Shown here: one piece after another, positions 45,493 to 54,949 of the stretch
Position numbering within the stretch: position 1 is the first letter of the stretch
Layout of the letters: each line of letters starts with the position of its first letter
Assembly (NCBI GenBank): GCA_030710605.1
Contig: CP092879.1
Span: forward strand, 47,016,576 to 47,080,575
Direction of reading: 5' to 3'
From: Cordylochernes scorpioides
Lineage: Eukaryota; Arthropoda; Arachnida; Pseudoscorpiones; Chernetidae
DNA length: 64,000 nt
The notes under the pieces: generated by a model
Seen by the model: the letters and a program-made list of their open reading frames with translations, nothing else
Databases searched by the model: none
Told to the model about the DNA's origin: nothing
Translations under genes and position numbers: made by a program

Positions 45493-47621
45493 CAGTGTAC
45501 TCCGCTTATAACGAAGTCGCATTATCCATGACAATCACTTTGTTATATCCGAAGTTTGTTATATCCGCAGTTGGAAAAAAAAATGTTTTGTACCAATAAT
45601 TTTATTTACTATTCAACTCAAAAGAGCAACACAAAGATCAATAACAACCTCATCAGGTGTTTTTGGAGAAGTAGTTTGTGATTTTCTTTTGACATTTAGA
45701 AGTCAGTAACAAGTGCTGAACACTCTTTTCGATGTTGTCCAAGTCTGACAGATGCCTATGAAGAGACTTGGACTCATCCTGACATTGAAGAAACAATCGC
45801 AGAGTTTGAATGCTCTCCAAGACCTCTTTTGGATGCGGAATGTGGACAATTGGGTCTACTTCTTCATCAACTTGGTCCGTTTCTTCTTCTTCTTTTGCTT
45901 GAAGAATGCTCTCGACAATTTCTACATCGGATAACATGGCATTTGTAACGACGTCATTGTCAGCGTCAGCATAAGAATCGAAATCCATCTCTAACGGTAT
46001 TTTTAAAACTTCTTTCATGCGATCGAAGAGGCTTTGTTGCTCCAAAATTTGTGTTGCAGGCTGTGGTGTATCCAATGGAGAACTGACATCGGACTTAATA
46101 ATTCCACTATGATGCCAACAGTTGGAAATTGTCGCTGGAAGCACATCATTCCATGCTACAGATATAATATCCACAGCTTGCTTAAGATTGATTGTTAATG
46201 CTGTTCCAGCATCGTATGCCGTCAAATATTTCCTCATTAAACGCGTTCTATAAATCATCTTGAAATTGCGAATAATGCCTTGGTCGCATGGTTGCAGCAT
46301 TGAAGTGGTATTTGGCGGCAAGAATGCTATACGAGTATTTGTGAGGCCCTGCATGTCTGGGGGATGAGCGCCGCAATTGTCAAGCAGGAGGATAATTTGT
46401 CGATGTTGTCCAGCCATCTTCTTGTCGATGTGCCGAACCCAGGATTCGAAGAGTAGTCCAGTCATCCAGGCCTTCTGATTTGCTTCGTACTGAACAGGAA
46501 GGTGCTTGATTCCTCGGAAGCATCTCGGCTGTTTCGCCTTTCCAATGACCAAAGGTTGCATCTTTTCAGAACCATCCATATTGCAGCATAGAAGGATTGT
46601 GATCCGTTCCTTACTAGCCTTTCCGCCGGTGCAAGTTTCTCCCTTAAAGTGAAGTGTCTTGTCAGGAAGAAGACGCCAGAAGAGACCGGTTTCATCGGCG
46701 TTGAAGATGTCTTTGCAAGCATAGTTACTAATTATATTAGGCATTACATCGGTCAACCAGTTCGTCATTGTCTCACGATTGACATCAGCTGATTCTCCAC
46801 AAATGTTGCGCAGCTTGATGCCATGCCTTGCCTTCCAACGCTCGATCCATCCACCACTCCCAGTAAAATCCTTTAATCCGAATTCAAGAGCCAGGGTCTT
46901 CGCCTTTTCGGAAAGCAATGGACCATTAACTGGAAGCGCTGCACTTCTTGCCTGCTTGAACCACTGCAGCAGAGCCTCATCAACATCAGCATATGTAGAT
47001 CCACGTGCTCGTTTCCGACTGCTTTCTCCCGCATGCAGAGCTTGTTGGTGGATCTTCTCAGAGTTCTTTATTATGGTGCTGAGCGACGACTGTGGGATAT
47101 TATGTTTCTGGGCAACATCTGTCTTTTTCTTCTTCTCCACTTCAATCTCTCTTAGGATTTGCAGCTTGACTGACAGAGATAGTGAGTTTCTTGTTTGTTT
47201 TCGTTCTCCTGCCATGGTAAACGTTAATAAAATATAAGCGTTTATTAAACAATTTAATTTTGTTTAAATAATGTAAAAAAAATACTTATAATATGTTTGC
47301 ATATTTTAAAATTGTATATTATTAACTTATTTGTTGTGTATCATTAAATTTGTGTCATTCACACGTTGTAATTTGATATATATTATGCATAATATATTAG
47401 TCAATTATAATGGTAAATGAGAAAACTTCGTTATAAACGGATAAAATAAAAATTTATACATGCAAATCACTTCGTTATAAGCGAAAATTCTTTATATCCG
47501 ACTTCGCAATATCCAGAGTTCTTTTAATGGTTTAAGCCCTTCTTTTCTTTCGTGCAGACAATTTCATTCGCTATATGCGGAATTTCGCTATAGCCGACTT
47601 TGTTATAAGCGGAGTACACTG
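45493..47621 (-). mobile_element. Tigger/pogo DNA transposon, structurally complete
   Basis: The ends are CAGTGTACTCCGCTTATAAC (left) and GTTATAAGCGGAGTACACTG (right), perfect inverts of 20 bp with further matches inside. TA lies at both outer borders (45491-45492 and 47622-47623). The length of 2129 bp includes one uninterrupted transposase frame. Subterminal repeats of TTCGTTATAAGCG-like motifs occur inside both ends, likely transposase binding sites. Confidence 0.95.
45653..47215 (-). CDS. Tigger/pogo-family transposase, intact 520 aa
   Basis: Residues ~10-50 (LSLSVKLQILREIEVEKKKK, VAQKHNIPQSSLSTIIKN) form a psq/CENP-B N-terminal helix-turn-helix. Residues ~65-140 form a CENP-B-type second HTH (LLQWFKQAR, GWIERWKARHGIK). 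The DDE core follows with NADETGLFW (D174), LLLDNCGAH (D279) and NTTSMLQPCDQGIIRNFK (D311), a DD31D spacing. The C-terminus is acidic, with a VDEEVDPI stretch. Cut-and-paste transposition into TA is known for the family. No stop or frameshift is seen, so it may be recently active. ATG lies at 47215. Confidence 0.95.
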   Translation of the reverse strand: MAGERKQTRNSLSLSVKLQILREIEVEKKKKTDVAQKHNIPQSSLSTIIKNSEKIHQQALHAGESSRKRARGSTYADVDEALLQWFKQARSAALPVNGPLLSEKAKTLALEFGLKDFTGSGGWIERWKARHGIKLRNICGESADVNRETMTNWLTDVMPNIISNYACKDIFNADETGLFWRLLPDKTLHFKGETCTGGKASKERITILLCCNMDGSEKMQPLVIGKAKQPRCFRGIKHLPVQYEANQKAWMTGLLFESWVRHIDKKMAGQHRQIILLLDNCGAHPPDMQGLTNTRIAFLPPNTTSMLQPCDQGIIRNFKMIYRTRLMRKYLTAYDAGTALTINLKQAVDIISVAWNDVLPATISNCWHHSGIIKSDVSSPLDTPQPATQILEQQSLFDRMKEVLKIPLEMDFDSYADADNDVVTNAMLSDVEIVESILQAKEEEETDQVDEEVDPIVHIPHPKEVLESIQTLRLFLQCQDESKSLHRHLSDLDNIEKSVQHLLLTSKCQKKITNYFSKNT

Positions 47622-47849
47622 TATTGTGTATCGAATATTAAACTATTATCTAGAGAGTAAATGTATTGTTTCCACCAATAATTTCTAAATTGATACTAGA
47701 AACAACATGTTAGATCCCTAACTTATCATTTCTTACTTGTCGTATTTCCAGTACCTGTCTATAAACGCGATGTTGAGTGTGAATAGTTTTATCTTGATCA
47801 CATGTTTGCGGATTTCCATAAATTACAAAAAAGTATAAGACATCGCAAC

Positions 47850-48154
47850 TCTTTTTATAGGCGGTCGGTGGAAGGATGGTCTAAACCGTTGGTTTTCGAC
47901 TGCTACGACCCGGGATCGAATCCCGCATTCGGCACTTTTTTCTGATAAAAAAAAAAGCTCCAATGTCCCCCGAATCTTGCAAAAGTTCAACCCCACCAGC
48001 GAGTGCAAGTAACCGAACGGGGTTCTGGCACATTTGTATTTTGCAAATTCGAACTGCTTTTCACATGTGTAGACATGTGATGCACTTACAGTAAAAGCAG
48101 TCGCTAACTACCCAACATGATTATCATGGCCTGTACCACGTGTACTAGGAATAA
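47850..48154 (+). mobile_element. tRNA-derived SINE family T, full copy (plus)
   Basis: The tRNA-like head at 47855-47935 has GGTCGGTGGAAGGATGG (A-box-like), GTTGGTTTTCGACTGC and B box GGATCGAATCC. The body then has ACCCCACCAGCGAGTGCAAG, TTCGAACTGC and AAAGCAGTCGCTAACTA, with tail CACGTGTACTAGGAATAAT. Five copies are seen in the window on both strands (16108, 21740, 33343, 47850, 55860). Confidence 0.85.
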
Positions 48155-48164
48155 TAAAAAAACT

Positions 48165-48285
48165 CTTTATTTATTTATTAAAGAAGCTTTCGGGTAAGCC
48201 CTTCCTCAGTAAACTAAAACATTTAGTTTTCTGAAGAAAGACTTGCCCGAAAGCTACTTTAATGAATTAATAAAAAAGAGCTGCA
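48165..48285. mobile_element. Fold-back with a hammerhead core in each arm
   Basis: Inverted arms CTCTTTATTTATTTATTAAA / TTTAATGAATTAATAAAAAAGAG. Minus arm (48209-48188): CUGAGGA, AGGGCUUACCC, GAAA, GCUU. Plus arm (48231-48252): CUGAAGA, AAGACUUGCCC, GAAA, GCUA. Both cores match the consensus CUGANGA...GAAA. Stem I is weak in both, so they may need the dimeric or fold-back context, or be decayed. Confidence 0.65.
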
Positions 48286-48440
48286 GATTCTTATGCATTT
48301 TTTTTTGTAGTTTATCTTTGTTTAAAATCCTGTCTCTAAAATTAGTCTCTCCGCCACTCAGGCAAATATCTAAAGATTTGATGAGCTTGTGAATATGATG
48401 AAATCAAAACCATGGATTGGCAATGATCATTAGCCCAAAC

Positions 48441-48805
48441 AACTCCGCCTTTGCCGGTCCCAAGCCCGGATGAAAAAGAAGGAGGGGGAGCAGTAACAAG
48501 CTCACTAAAAAACCTGGGCTCAGCTGCCCGGCAGATAGTACCTTTTAAGGGCTCCTAATCCAGGAATACAGGATGAGCAACGTTTGTACTCCATGTTAGG
48601 AGCGGCTGCACATGGCGTCTGTTCCTCATGTCAGAAGTGGCCATTTATTTTGGAGCTAAGTCGGCCTGCTACTGAGTAGTGTTCCCAGTCTTAATGACAA
48701 AGGCAGACGCATTCTACTTCACCCAGTCATGATGGTTGTCAATTTCAAACTTTACAAGCTTGACACCCTAATATGATTGAGTGGAGATAAGAAAGAAGGA
48801 GAGAG
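48441..48805 (+). mobile_element. GAA-tailed retroposon family P, full copy 2
   Basis: A perfect 12-bp target duplication ATTAGCCCAAAC lies at 48429-48440 and 48806-48817. Starts AACTCCGCCTTTGCCGG; ends GAGATAAGAAAGAAGGAGAG. Confidence 0.9.
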
Positions 48806-48829
48806 ATTAGCCCAAACTGTTGTTCCAGG

Positions 48830-48905
48830 TATGCCTTCTGAGTTTGCCAAAGCTGGTGTTGTGGCCTTTTCATCTAGTTTTCAAAGACTGGTAATGAATG
48901 ATGCA
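48830..48905 (+). repeat. Family G repeat fragment
   Basis: GCCTTCTGAGTTTGCCAAAG and CTGGTGTTGTGGCCTTT match the copies at 9527 and 19570. Confidence 0.5.
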
Positions 48906-48952
48906 TATGTTCTGTGCATCTTTTGACGGAAGTTTATTTCCTTTTTATAATA

Positions 48953-49165
48953 TTGTCACGTTGAAAATTAGGGAAGACAAACTTCGGGATGACACAGCTC
49001 CTCTCTTGAGGTAATCCGGATTCCTGGAGCGTAGATGACACAGCAATTTATTTAAGGCAAGAACTAACTATGAATGATAAACAAAAGATAGTCAATTAGG
49101 TAAATTTACAGATTAACAAAATATAAACATAAAAAATGATACTCTGTTAATAAAATAATAAATAA
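48953..49165 (-). repeat. Solo LTR of the TRIM-like family (minus)
   Basis: On minus it starts TGTAGAAAATTATTTATT at 49165 and ends CAACGTGACA near 48955. A ~35-bp extra segment (CTCCTCTCTTGAGGTAATCC) lies between 49000 and 49040. Confidence 0.7.
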
Positions 49166-49199
49166 TTTTCTACAATTACCTCTGTGTATTATATATTTC

Positions 49200-49466
49200 C
49201 TTTTGAAAATAGAGCAATCCATGTTTAAATCATTAGATAGTAAAAAGGCATATATTGGATGAGCTTTTACTATGTATTTTTACTGTATAATATATTTCCT
49301 TGTAATGTTAACCTAGATTCGACTGTTTTTATATCTTTTTAACTGACGTATACTGTAAATTGTTTGTAGCTCTGTTGAGAATCCCGTAAATTACACTTCC
49401 CTGCCTTCTTCTATCATAATTTATGGAAAAGATATTTGGTAGCCCTTATACATAGAATGATGTGAA
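49200..49466. other. Family F fragment and unannotated sequence
   Basis: 49205-49262 carries AAATAGAGCAATCCATG and AAAAAGGCATATATTGGAT, the left end of family F. The rest to 49466 shows nothing recognisable. Confidence 0.45.
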
Positions 49467-49690
49467 AAAAAAGTACAAATGTAATATTCTTCTGGGATAA
49501 GGTGCATAAATTAAGAAAAAGGCATCTCCTTATCGTGCAACTGAAAGTTGCTGATGGCTTGCGCCATCTATCGGAATAAATATCAACTATTCTCGTTGGT
49601 TTTTAATTATTCCAGAATTGGCCAAATTCCCATTCTTGATGGCGCAAGCCATCAGCAACTTTCAGTTGCACGATAAGGAGATGCCTTTTT
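49467..49690. mobile_element. Fold-back family H1, copy 5 (short, no ribozyme)
   Basis: Near-perfect inverted arms GGCATCTCCTTATCGTGCAA / TTGCACGATAAGGAGATGCC, with the GATGGC-GCCATC hairpins. The central hammerhead is deleted between the TTCTTGAT motif and the right arm. Confidence 0.75.
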
Positions 49691-49754
49691 CTTACTTTAT
49701 AGAATGATGTTTAAACATAATTACTTGTTCTTCAAATAAAAGATTTACTGACCT

Positions 49755-49888
49755 AAGTATAATTTGAAGAACTATGAATGCCGGCCAGGCAGCCTCTATC
49801 TTTACGATAATTACTTGTATCATAGGGTCAGTTATGTGGTGGGAAATTTTGTTTTGCCCTTTCAAAATAAAATTGGTGTATTACCAAA
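49755..49888. repeat. Fragment of the 44828/6950 element
   Basis: CTATGAATGCCGGCCAGGCA and GCCTCTATCTTTACGATAA are the flank shared with 7170-7205 and 44828. Confidence 0.5.
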
Positions 49889-50535
49889 CAATTGCAAGTA
49901 TGCCTTAATCCAGAGTCATGATTGTCAGATGAGTTTCGCTTCATATTTGGAGGCTTTCTATTTCGTATTTTTAAAATAGGTTCAAATTTTTGTAAATTCA
50001 TTTTAAAGGAATTTTCTAAGTCAGCGATCAAGTATCTCCCATTGCTAAACGTAATTGCAAGTGTTCCTTAATCCAGAGTCATGATTGTCAGATGAGTTTC
50101 GCTTCATATTTGGAGGCTTTCTATTTCGTATTTTTAAAATAGGTTCAAGTTTTTGTAAATTTTTATTTTAAAGGAATTTTCTAAGTCAGCGATCAAGTAT
50201 CCCATTGCTAAACGTAATTGCAAGTGTGCCTTAATCTAGAGTCATGATTGTCAGATTAGTTTTGCTTAATATTTGGAGGCTTTCTATTTTGTATTTTTAA
50301 AAAAGGTTCAAGTTTTTGTATATTTATTTTAAAGGAATTTTCTAAGTCAGCGATCAAGTATCCCATTGCTAAACGTAATTGCAAGTGTGCCTTAATCTAG
50401 AGTCATGATTGTCAGATTAGTTTTGCTTAATATTTGGAGGCTTTCTATTTTGTATTTTTAAAAAAGGTTCAAGTTTTTGTATATTTATGGTAAAGGGATT
50501 TTATAAGTCAGCGATCAAATGTCCCATTGCTAAAC
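49889..50535 (+). repeat. Tandem repeat, unit ~163 bp, four copies
   Basis: Units start AATTGCAAGTRTGCCTTAAT near 49889, 50051, 50216 and 50378. They share CAGAGTCATGATTGTCAGAT, ATTTGGAGGCTTTCTATTT and CAGCGATCAAGTATCCCATT. Neighbouring units 3 and 4 are most alike. Confidence 0.9.
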
Positions 50536-50648
50536 GTAAGTTACTTTATATTGTATTAAACCATCAATTTAGTGCCCTTAACCGTTGAAATTCGAGAGAA
50601 ATTTTAACGCGACTAATTATATAGATTAAGTGGTCCGAGTATGGGTTA

Positions 50649-51410
50649 TTAATCTACTTTAAGGTCAACAACGTGCTCCAGCAGGGAATATGAGACAATA
50701 AAATAATCGACAACAGATGAGCCACGACTTGAGATAGATGTGCAGTTTCCAGTTTTGTCACTTATAGTTCTGCCATTAATTATTGTCAGTAGATTATTAT
50801 CTAGGAAGTTTATGAGTTGTTCCCAATGTTTGGAAATCACTGGGTCCCTAGATTTACGTTCAGGTGAAAGAAGTAAGGGACGTTCCAACGGGTTGTGTAA
50901 GTATCCATAGGTGCCGGTACGGATGTTTATGTCACCCGCTAGAACTATTTCATAGCCGTTAGCCAACCTATCTTCGACATGTTTGGATAAAGTAATGAAG
51001 TTTGACAGTTGAGATTCGTTTGGAGAAAGATATGTAAATATATAACAAATTTGTATATTGAAACAACGCTTGAAAGGTATAGATATCCAATTATGCTCTA
51101 CAACGGCCTTCTCCAACATAGTTTTTAGTTTATTTTTGATTCCTACTATTATTCCACCCGAGCATCTTCCCAGTTTGGAGCTTCTAGTTGCCAGTGATTC
51201 GAATAAGTGGAATCCTCTGGGGCCGTTTTTTAAGTGATGGTCACACCAGGTTTCGGTCAAAGCAAATATTTCGTATCTCTCTAAGTGACTATAAAGAAGA
51301 GGAAAAGCTGAATTGAGTCTATACAGCCCGTTAACGTTCCAGCAGGTCAGTGAAAAGGTATCGTTGGGTTGACTATTTACAAGTGATTGTTTCCTAACTG
51401 CTTGCTACAA
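50649..51410 (-). pseudogene. LINE ORF2, apurinic-type endonuclease domain, truncated
   Basis: On minus: FSLTCWNVNGLYRL, then IFALTETWCDHHLKNG, SSKLGRCSGGIIVGIKN, EIVLAGDINIRTGTYGYL, SRGSSVVDYFIVSY. The Asn, Glu and Asp residues of the endonuclease active site are visible in CWNVNG, TETW and GDIN. The final SDH motif is missing because the frame ends at DLKVD. It would nick target DNA in LINE insertion. Without RT it is dead. Confidence 0.88.
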
Positions 51411-51530
51411 TGAATGTCCATTGGCATCTCCAATTTGTCCATCACAGACCTTATATGCTATGTCATTAATTATTCATTTATTCAAAGGAAAAACAAGGTA
51501 ACGTGGTAAGATTCTTTAATTGAACACGAC

Positions 51531-51564
51531 GAGCTTTCAGGCAGCAACTGCCCTTCTTCAGGTC
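51531..51564 (-). ncRNA. Hammerhead ribozyme motif, left arm
   Basis: The mirror of the right-arm motif: on minus CUGAAGA (51561-51555), the same stem II, GAAA (51538-51535), GCUC and GUC. Both arms are identical over the motif, so neither has decayed relative to the other. Confidence 0.72.
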
Positions 51565-51890
51565 TCATACAAGTGTAGACAAAGAAGTGCCATATTTATA
51601 AGCGAAAATATTTACATATATACGCGCAAGGAATAAGAATTTTACATACTGGAGATTGGAAAGGGGGAATTTGCATATTTACAAATAAAAATAAAACAAA
51701 CTCTGTGTAAGAAATAGAGGCAAAAACGTTTTTGCCTCTATTTCTTACACAGAGTTTGTTTTATTTTTATTTGTAAATATGCAAATTCCCCCTTTCCAAT
51801 CTCCAGTATGTAAAATTCTTATTCCTTGCGCGTATATATGTAAATATTTTCGCTTATAAATATGGCACTTCTTTGTCTACACTTGTATGA

Positions 51891-51927
51891 GACCTGAAGA
51901 AGGGCAGTTGCTGCCTGAAAGCTCGTC
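51891..51927 (+). ncRNA. Hammerhead ribozyme motif, right arm
   Basis: GAC (51891-51893), CUGAAGA (51894-51900), AGGGCAG-UUG-CUGCCU, GAAA (51917-51920), G-C-U, C17 (51924), GUC (51925-51927). Stem I starts with three perfect pairs (GAC/GUC), and the core is invariant. The 15.2/16.2 pair is G-C rather than the C-G of the H1 family. Confidence 0.72.
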
Positions 51928-52003
51928 GTGTTCAATTAAAGAATCTTACCAAGTTACCTTGTTTTTTCCTTTGAATATTACAGCGTGGCGATATGATGTC
52001 TAT

Positions 52004-52600
52004 TCATTTATTGTCTCTTAGCTTAGCTAGAATACCTTTTTCGACGAGTTCTCTTCTTTTGACATTCAAAACGCGCCGTTGTTCTCTCATCTTCATGCTA
52101 TAGTCTTTCGATAGTGATATCTTAGTTCCTCTTAAATTGAAAGCAGCCTTAAATAGAGTTGATCTATCGTTTTGTTCTGGGACTTCAATCAGGATCGGTG
52201 CACCGGGTTTTCTGGATAATCGGTGGCATCGCGTGATGTTTATCTTCTCCGTTGTTTGCATATTTTCTTCGATAACCTTCCGTATCCGTTCTCGGCAGTC
52301 CTCGTTATTATCTTGTTCTATTCCGTAAAAAATGAGGTTCCTTTCTCTGCTCTTTGCATCCAAGTGTTCAAGTTGGTCTTCTAAGTCTTTTATTTTTTTG
52401 GAGTTTTGAGAGAGTGCTGCCTTTGTAACGGCAGAAGATTCCTCTAGTTGTTGAAGTCTTTGGTTCATATTTTCTACTCTATCGTCGATTGCCGAAAGCC
52501 GGGATTCCAGCCTCTCACCCCAGCTATCCAGCCTTTTGGAGAGTGCATTTATCAGATCTTTGATATCTTTATCCATATCTAAGCTTGTTTCCAACGTCGT
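52004..52600 (-). CDS. LINE ORF1-like coiled-coil nucleic-acid-binding protein
   Basis: MDKDIKDLINALSKRLDSWG (ATG at 52576) starts a coiled coil through LEESSAVTKAALSQNSKKIK and LEDQLEHLDAKSRERNLIFY. A folded part with GIEQDNNEDCRERIRKVI, CHRLSRKPGAPILIEVP and SLSKDYSMKMREQRRVLNVK follows. This is the usual coiled coil, RRM-like and C-terminal order of ORF1 proteins. It binds element RNA. Upstream residues in frame come from the inserted Helitron. No lesion is seen within the frame. Confidence 0.82.
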   Translation of the reverse strand, partial: TTLETSLDMDKDIKDLINALSKRLDSWGERLESRLSAIDDRVENMNQRLQQLEESSAVTKAALSQNSKKIKDLEDQLEHLDAKSRERNLIFYGIEQDNNEDCRERIRKVIEENMQTTEKINITRCHRLSRKPGAPILIEVPEQNDRSTLFKAAFNLRGTKISLSKDYSMKMREQRRVLNVKRRELVEKGILAKLRDNK

Positions 52601-52603
52601 TGA

Positions 52604-53288
52604 TCTATATATATATATATATAAATGAATGTATGTGTGTGTGTCCTTTATGCCTGACCAAACCACTCATTGGAACGCCATGAAACTTTGGGAAGTTATT
52701 TAGTATAGTACTAGGAAGGTTTCTGAAAAATAATTTCTTGAATATCTTGAATATCCTTAGAGTTATTTACAGATTTGTAGATTTAACTCGCAAGCAGCGC
52801 CACCATTGCGACGATGATAACAAGTTTTTTTATCTATAAGTTTTATTATCACTAAGTTTATTATCTTAAAGATTATTTATCAAAAGTAAGATTATCTTAG
52901 GATGACACGGCAATTTATTTGAGACAAGAATAATGATACAATTCCAAGGCAAAGATACTATACCTTTAACTTCCAATTACCGAGGGAACCAATTAATATT
53001 GATTTTATTCAACTTATCAAGTATTTTTCAAGGGACCGGGAAAAAATGTTCACTAGATAAAACGATGATTTTGTAATGTAGAAAATTAGGAAAGACAAAA
53101 TTCAGGATGACACGGCACACAGGGACCGGGAAAAAATGTTCACTTTATCGAGAGATTCAAATTTACGAGTTTCAAATTATCAAAATATATCTTTTTTTAA
53201 TAAGTTTATAGAGAATTGTTTTAACAAATGTTCGTTAGACAAACCTTTACTCGGGTAAAACCCGGGCGAAGCCGGGTACATCCGCTAG
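52604..53288 (+). mobile_element. Non-autonomous Helitron
   Basis: Starts TCTATATATATATATATAAA and continues TGAATGTATGTGTGTGTGTC, a common Helitron 5' end. It ends with the hairpin CCCGGGCGAAGCCGGG (53261-53276) and CTAG before T (53285-53289). It is inserted between A and T without target duplication. The interior includes scraps of the TRIM LTR (GGATGACACGGCAATTTATT). It lies just 5' of the LINE ORF1. Confidence 0.85.
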
Positions 53289-53534
53289 TACTCAATAAAA
53301 GATCAATTTATTGCAACTTTGTGTGTTATCCCGTAGAATGTAACTTTTGTCATTGGTTAAGTGTTCGATAAACTCATGAAAGAATAATAAGTAAAAAAAA
53401 AAAAGAAAGAATAATCAACTACAAATATAATTACAGAATATTGCTATAATATCAAAGATTTTAAATTGGCAGGCGAATATAAGGAAATTATAAAGCAAAA
53501 CGAACTTAAATTATTTCCATATTAACATATTTAA
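53289..53534. other. No recognisable feature
   Basis: AT-rich spacer. Confidence 0.4.
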
Positions 53535-53950
53535 ATATTAAAAATAATGAAAGCATATCCTGACCAGGAGCACATTCATTATTTTAAAGAGAGAAATAAG
53601 AATAACGCTAACTGCCCGGGCTGTCCAGCTAACTAGTAGAAACCAGTTACTCAAGATTATATTTACACAGAACCAATTGCAGAGCCGAACCAGCTGGTCA
53701 GGAAGTTCCATGCCTGCAGAGAACCCGGGAGTCCAGCCAACGAGACTGGGTCGAAGGAGGTCTTCTCAAGCAGCAGGGCTGTCTGCATTCTGTGTCGCAT
53801 GAAAGCAGAGCATCTGAGTGGTCCACAGTCTGTTGTTCCTCCATACAATGTGGGCAAGACGGGTCTTCCCCAGGATGCCAGAGAACCAAGTCTGCACGAA
53901 CTTATTTTTAATATCAACACCTGACCCTTTTATTCTTTTTTTCTATCGTT
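53535..53950 (-). pseudogene. LINE ORF2 C-terminal fragment between two H2 ends
   Basis: On minus, in two frames joined by a frameshift: RADLVLWHPGEDPSCPHCME and EQQTVDH, then RCSAFMRHRMQTALLLEKTS and FDPVSLAGLPGSLQAWNF to a stop near 53663. C-x2-C...H is the zinc-binding end seen in LINE ORF2 proteins. GCATATCCTGACC (about 53550) and TATCAACACCTGACCCTTT (about 53914), the two pieces of an H2 end, flank it. Confidence 0.6.
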
Positions 53951-54384
53951 TTTTCATATTTAAATATATAGTACAATTATTCCATTTCAATAAAAAATAG
54001 TTTCTTTTTTCAAGCTATTTTTTTATAAAAAGAATTTTGTTTTGTTCATTTTTCCTAATCCTCCACTCTCCCCTCGTTTTGTCAATGATGGTCTGCCTAC
54101 GCCATCTATTGACCATTTATTACACTATTTATAATATATTATATTAAAAGTAAATAGAATGATTTTTCTTTATCAGAATTTTATATATAATTTTTATAAA
54201 ATTGTTATTTATTGTTATATTTATTTTATAAATTACATATTATATAATATTTTACACATTAATGTAAAACATTAAGTAAATAAACACAAAATGTCGATTT
54301 ATTAAAACAGATACTTTATTAAAATTGATAAAATTGTACACATGTTAGTAGAATTAGTCTATAAAACGATATATCAATCGAAAT
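53951..54384. other. No recognisable feature
   Basis: Very AT-rich; nothing supported. Confidence 0.4.
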
Positions 54385-54625
54385 AATTGAAAAAAGTTTC
54401 TTTATTCAATAAAAATGGTAAGTTTTCAAGCGTTAGCTCACCATCAGGCCAATTGTTTCACAAATTCCTACAATATATATATAGAGGTGTAGGAGTTATT
54501 TACCTCTATATAAATACTGTAGGAATTTGTGAAACAATTGACCTGATGATGAGCTAATACTTGAAAGTTTGCCATTTTTATTTAATAAATAAACTTTGTG
54601 TAATTATTTCGATTGATATATATCG
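54385..54625. mobile_element. Fold-back with a hammerhead core in each arm
   Basis: Arms run from TATCAATCGAAATAATT to the inverted AATTATTTCGATTGATATA, around TATATATATAGAGGTGTAGG. Minus arm: CUGAUGG (54447-54441), UGAGCUAACGCUU, GAAA (54427-54424), ACUU. Plus arm: CUGAUGA (54543-54549), UGAGCUAAUACUU, GAAA (54563-54566), GUUU. Each arm has one change in stem I relative to a shared UGGC/GCCA pairing. Confidence 0.65.
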
Positions 54626-54949
54626 TTTAAATCCTTTGTAATTATTTCACAATCTAGTCTATAAAACACCAGACTTCTATCTGGTCAGGAAGTATTAAAA
54701 AATTGATCACGAAATTTGAAAGGAAAAAGGAGAAAGACCTATATGCAATTGCCTGTTCAAGAAAAAAAGCTCGAGGTTAAAAGTAATAAAAGAAACTTAT
54801 TGCGATATAGGATTATCTTTTATATATAATTTCTATTATACTTTCTCTATTTTTAATTATAGTATTGTTGCATCATGATTAATACGTTTATTTTTTAAAT
54901 TATTTATAATATTATTTTTAATATAGTTTAATTCTGTTGTTGTTGTCGT
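54626..54949. other. No recognisable feature
   Basis: AT-rich spacer. Confidence 0.4.

Larger units (their letters stand above)
51483..52001. mobile_element. Fold-back element with hammerheads in both arms, 11-bp TSD
   Basis: Arms of ~240 bp are nearly perfect inverts meeting at about 51729 (AGGCAAAAACG/TTTTTGCCTC). ATTCATTTATT flanks both sides (51472-51482 and 52002-52012), a target duplication longer than most DNA transposons make. The right side has ~26 extra bases (TTACAGCGTGGCGATATGAT) absent from the left, a one-sided tail. It sits between ORF1 and ORF2 of the LINE. It is probably Penelope-like, with inverted terminal units. Confidence 0.82.
50640..52603 (-). mobile_element. LINE (non-LTR retrotransposon), 5' part, twice interrupted
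   Basis: On minus the order is ORF1 (52600-52004), a short gap, then the start of ORF2 with an endonuclease domain (51410-50649), where it stops before any reverse transcriptase. A fold-back element sits between the ORFs (51483-52001), and a Helitron lies directly upstream of ORF1 (52604-53288). Confidence 0.85.

Noticed and set aside
49545..49575. CTGATGG / CTGATGA in H1 tails (also near 15285)
   Set aside because: They belong to the GATGGC...GCCATC hairpin, with no GAAA or stem I/III partner.
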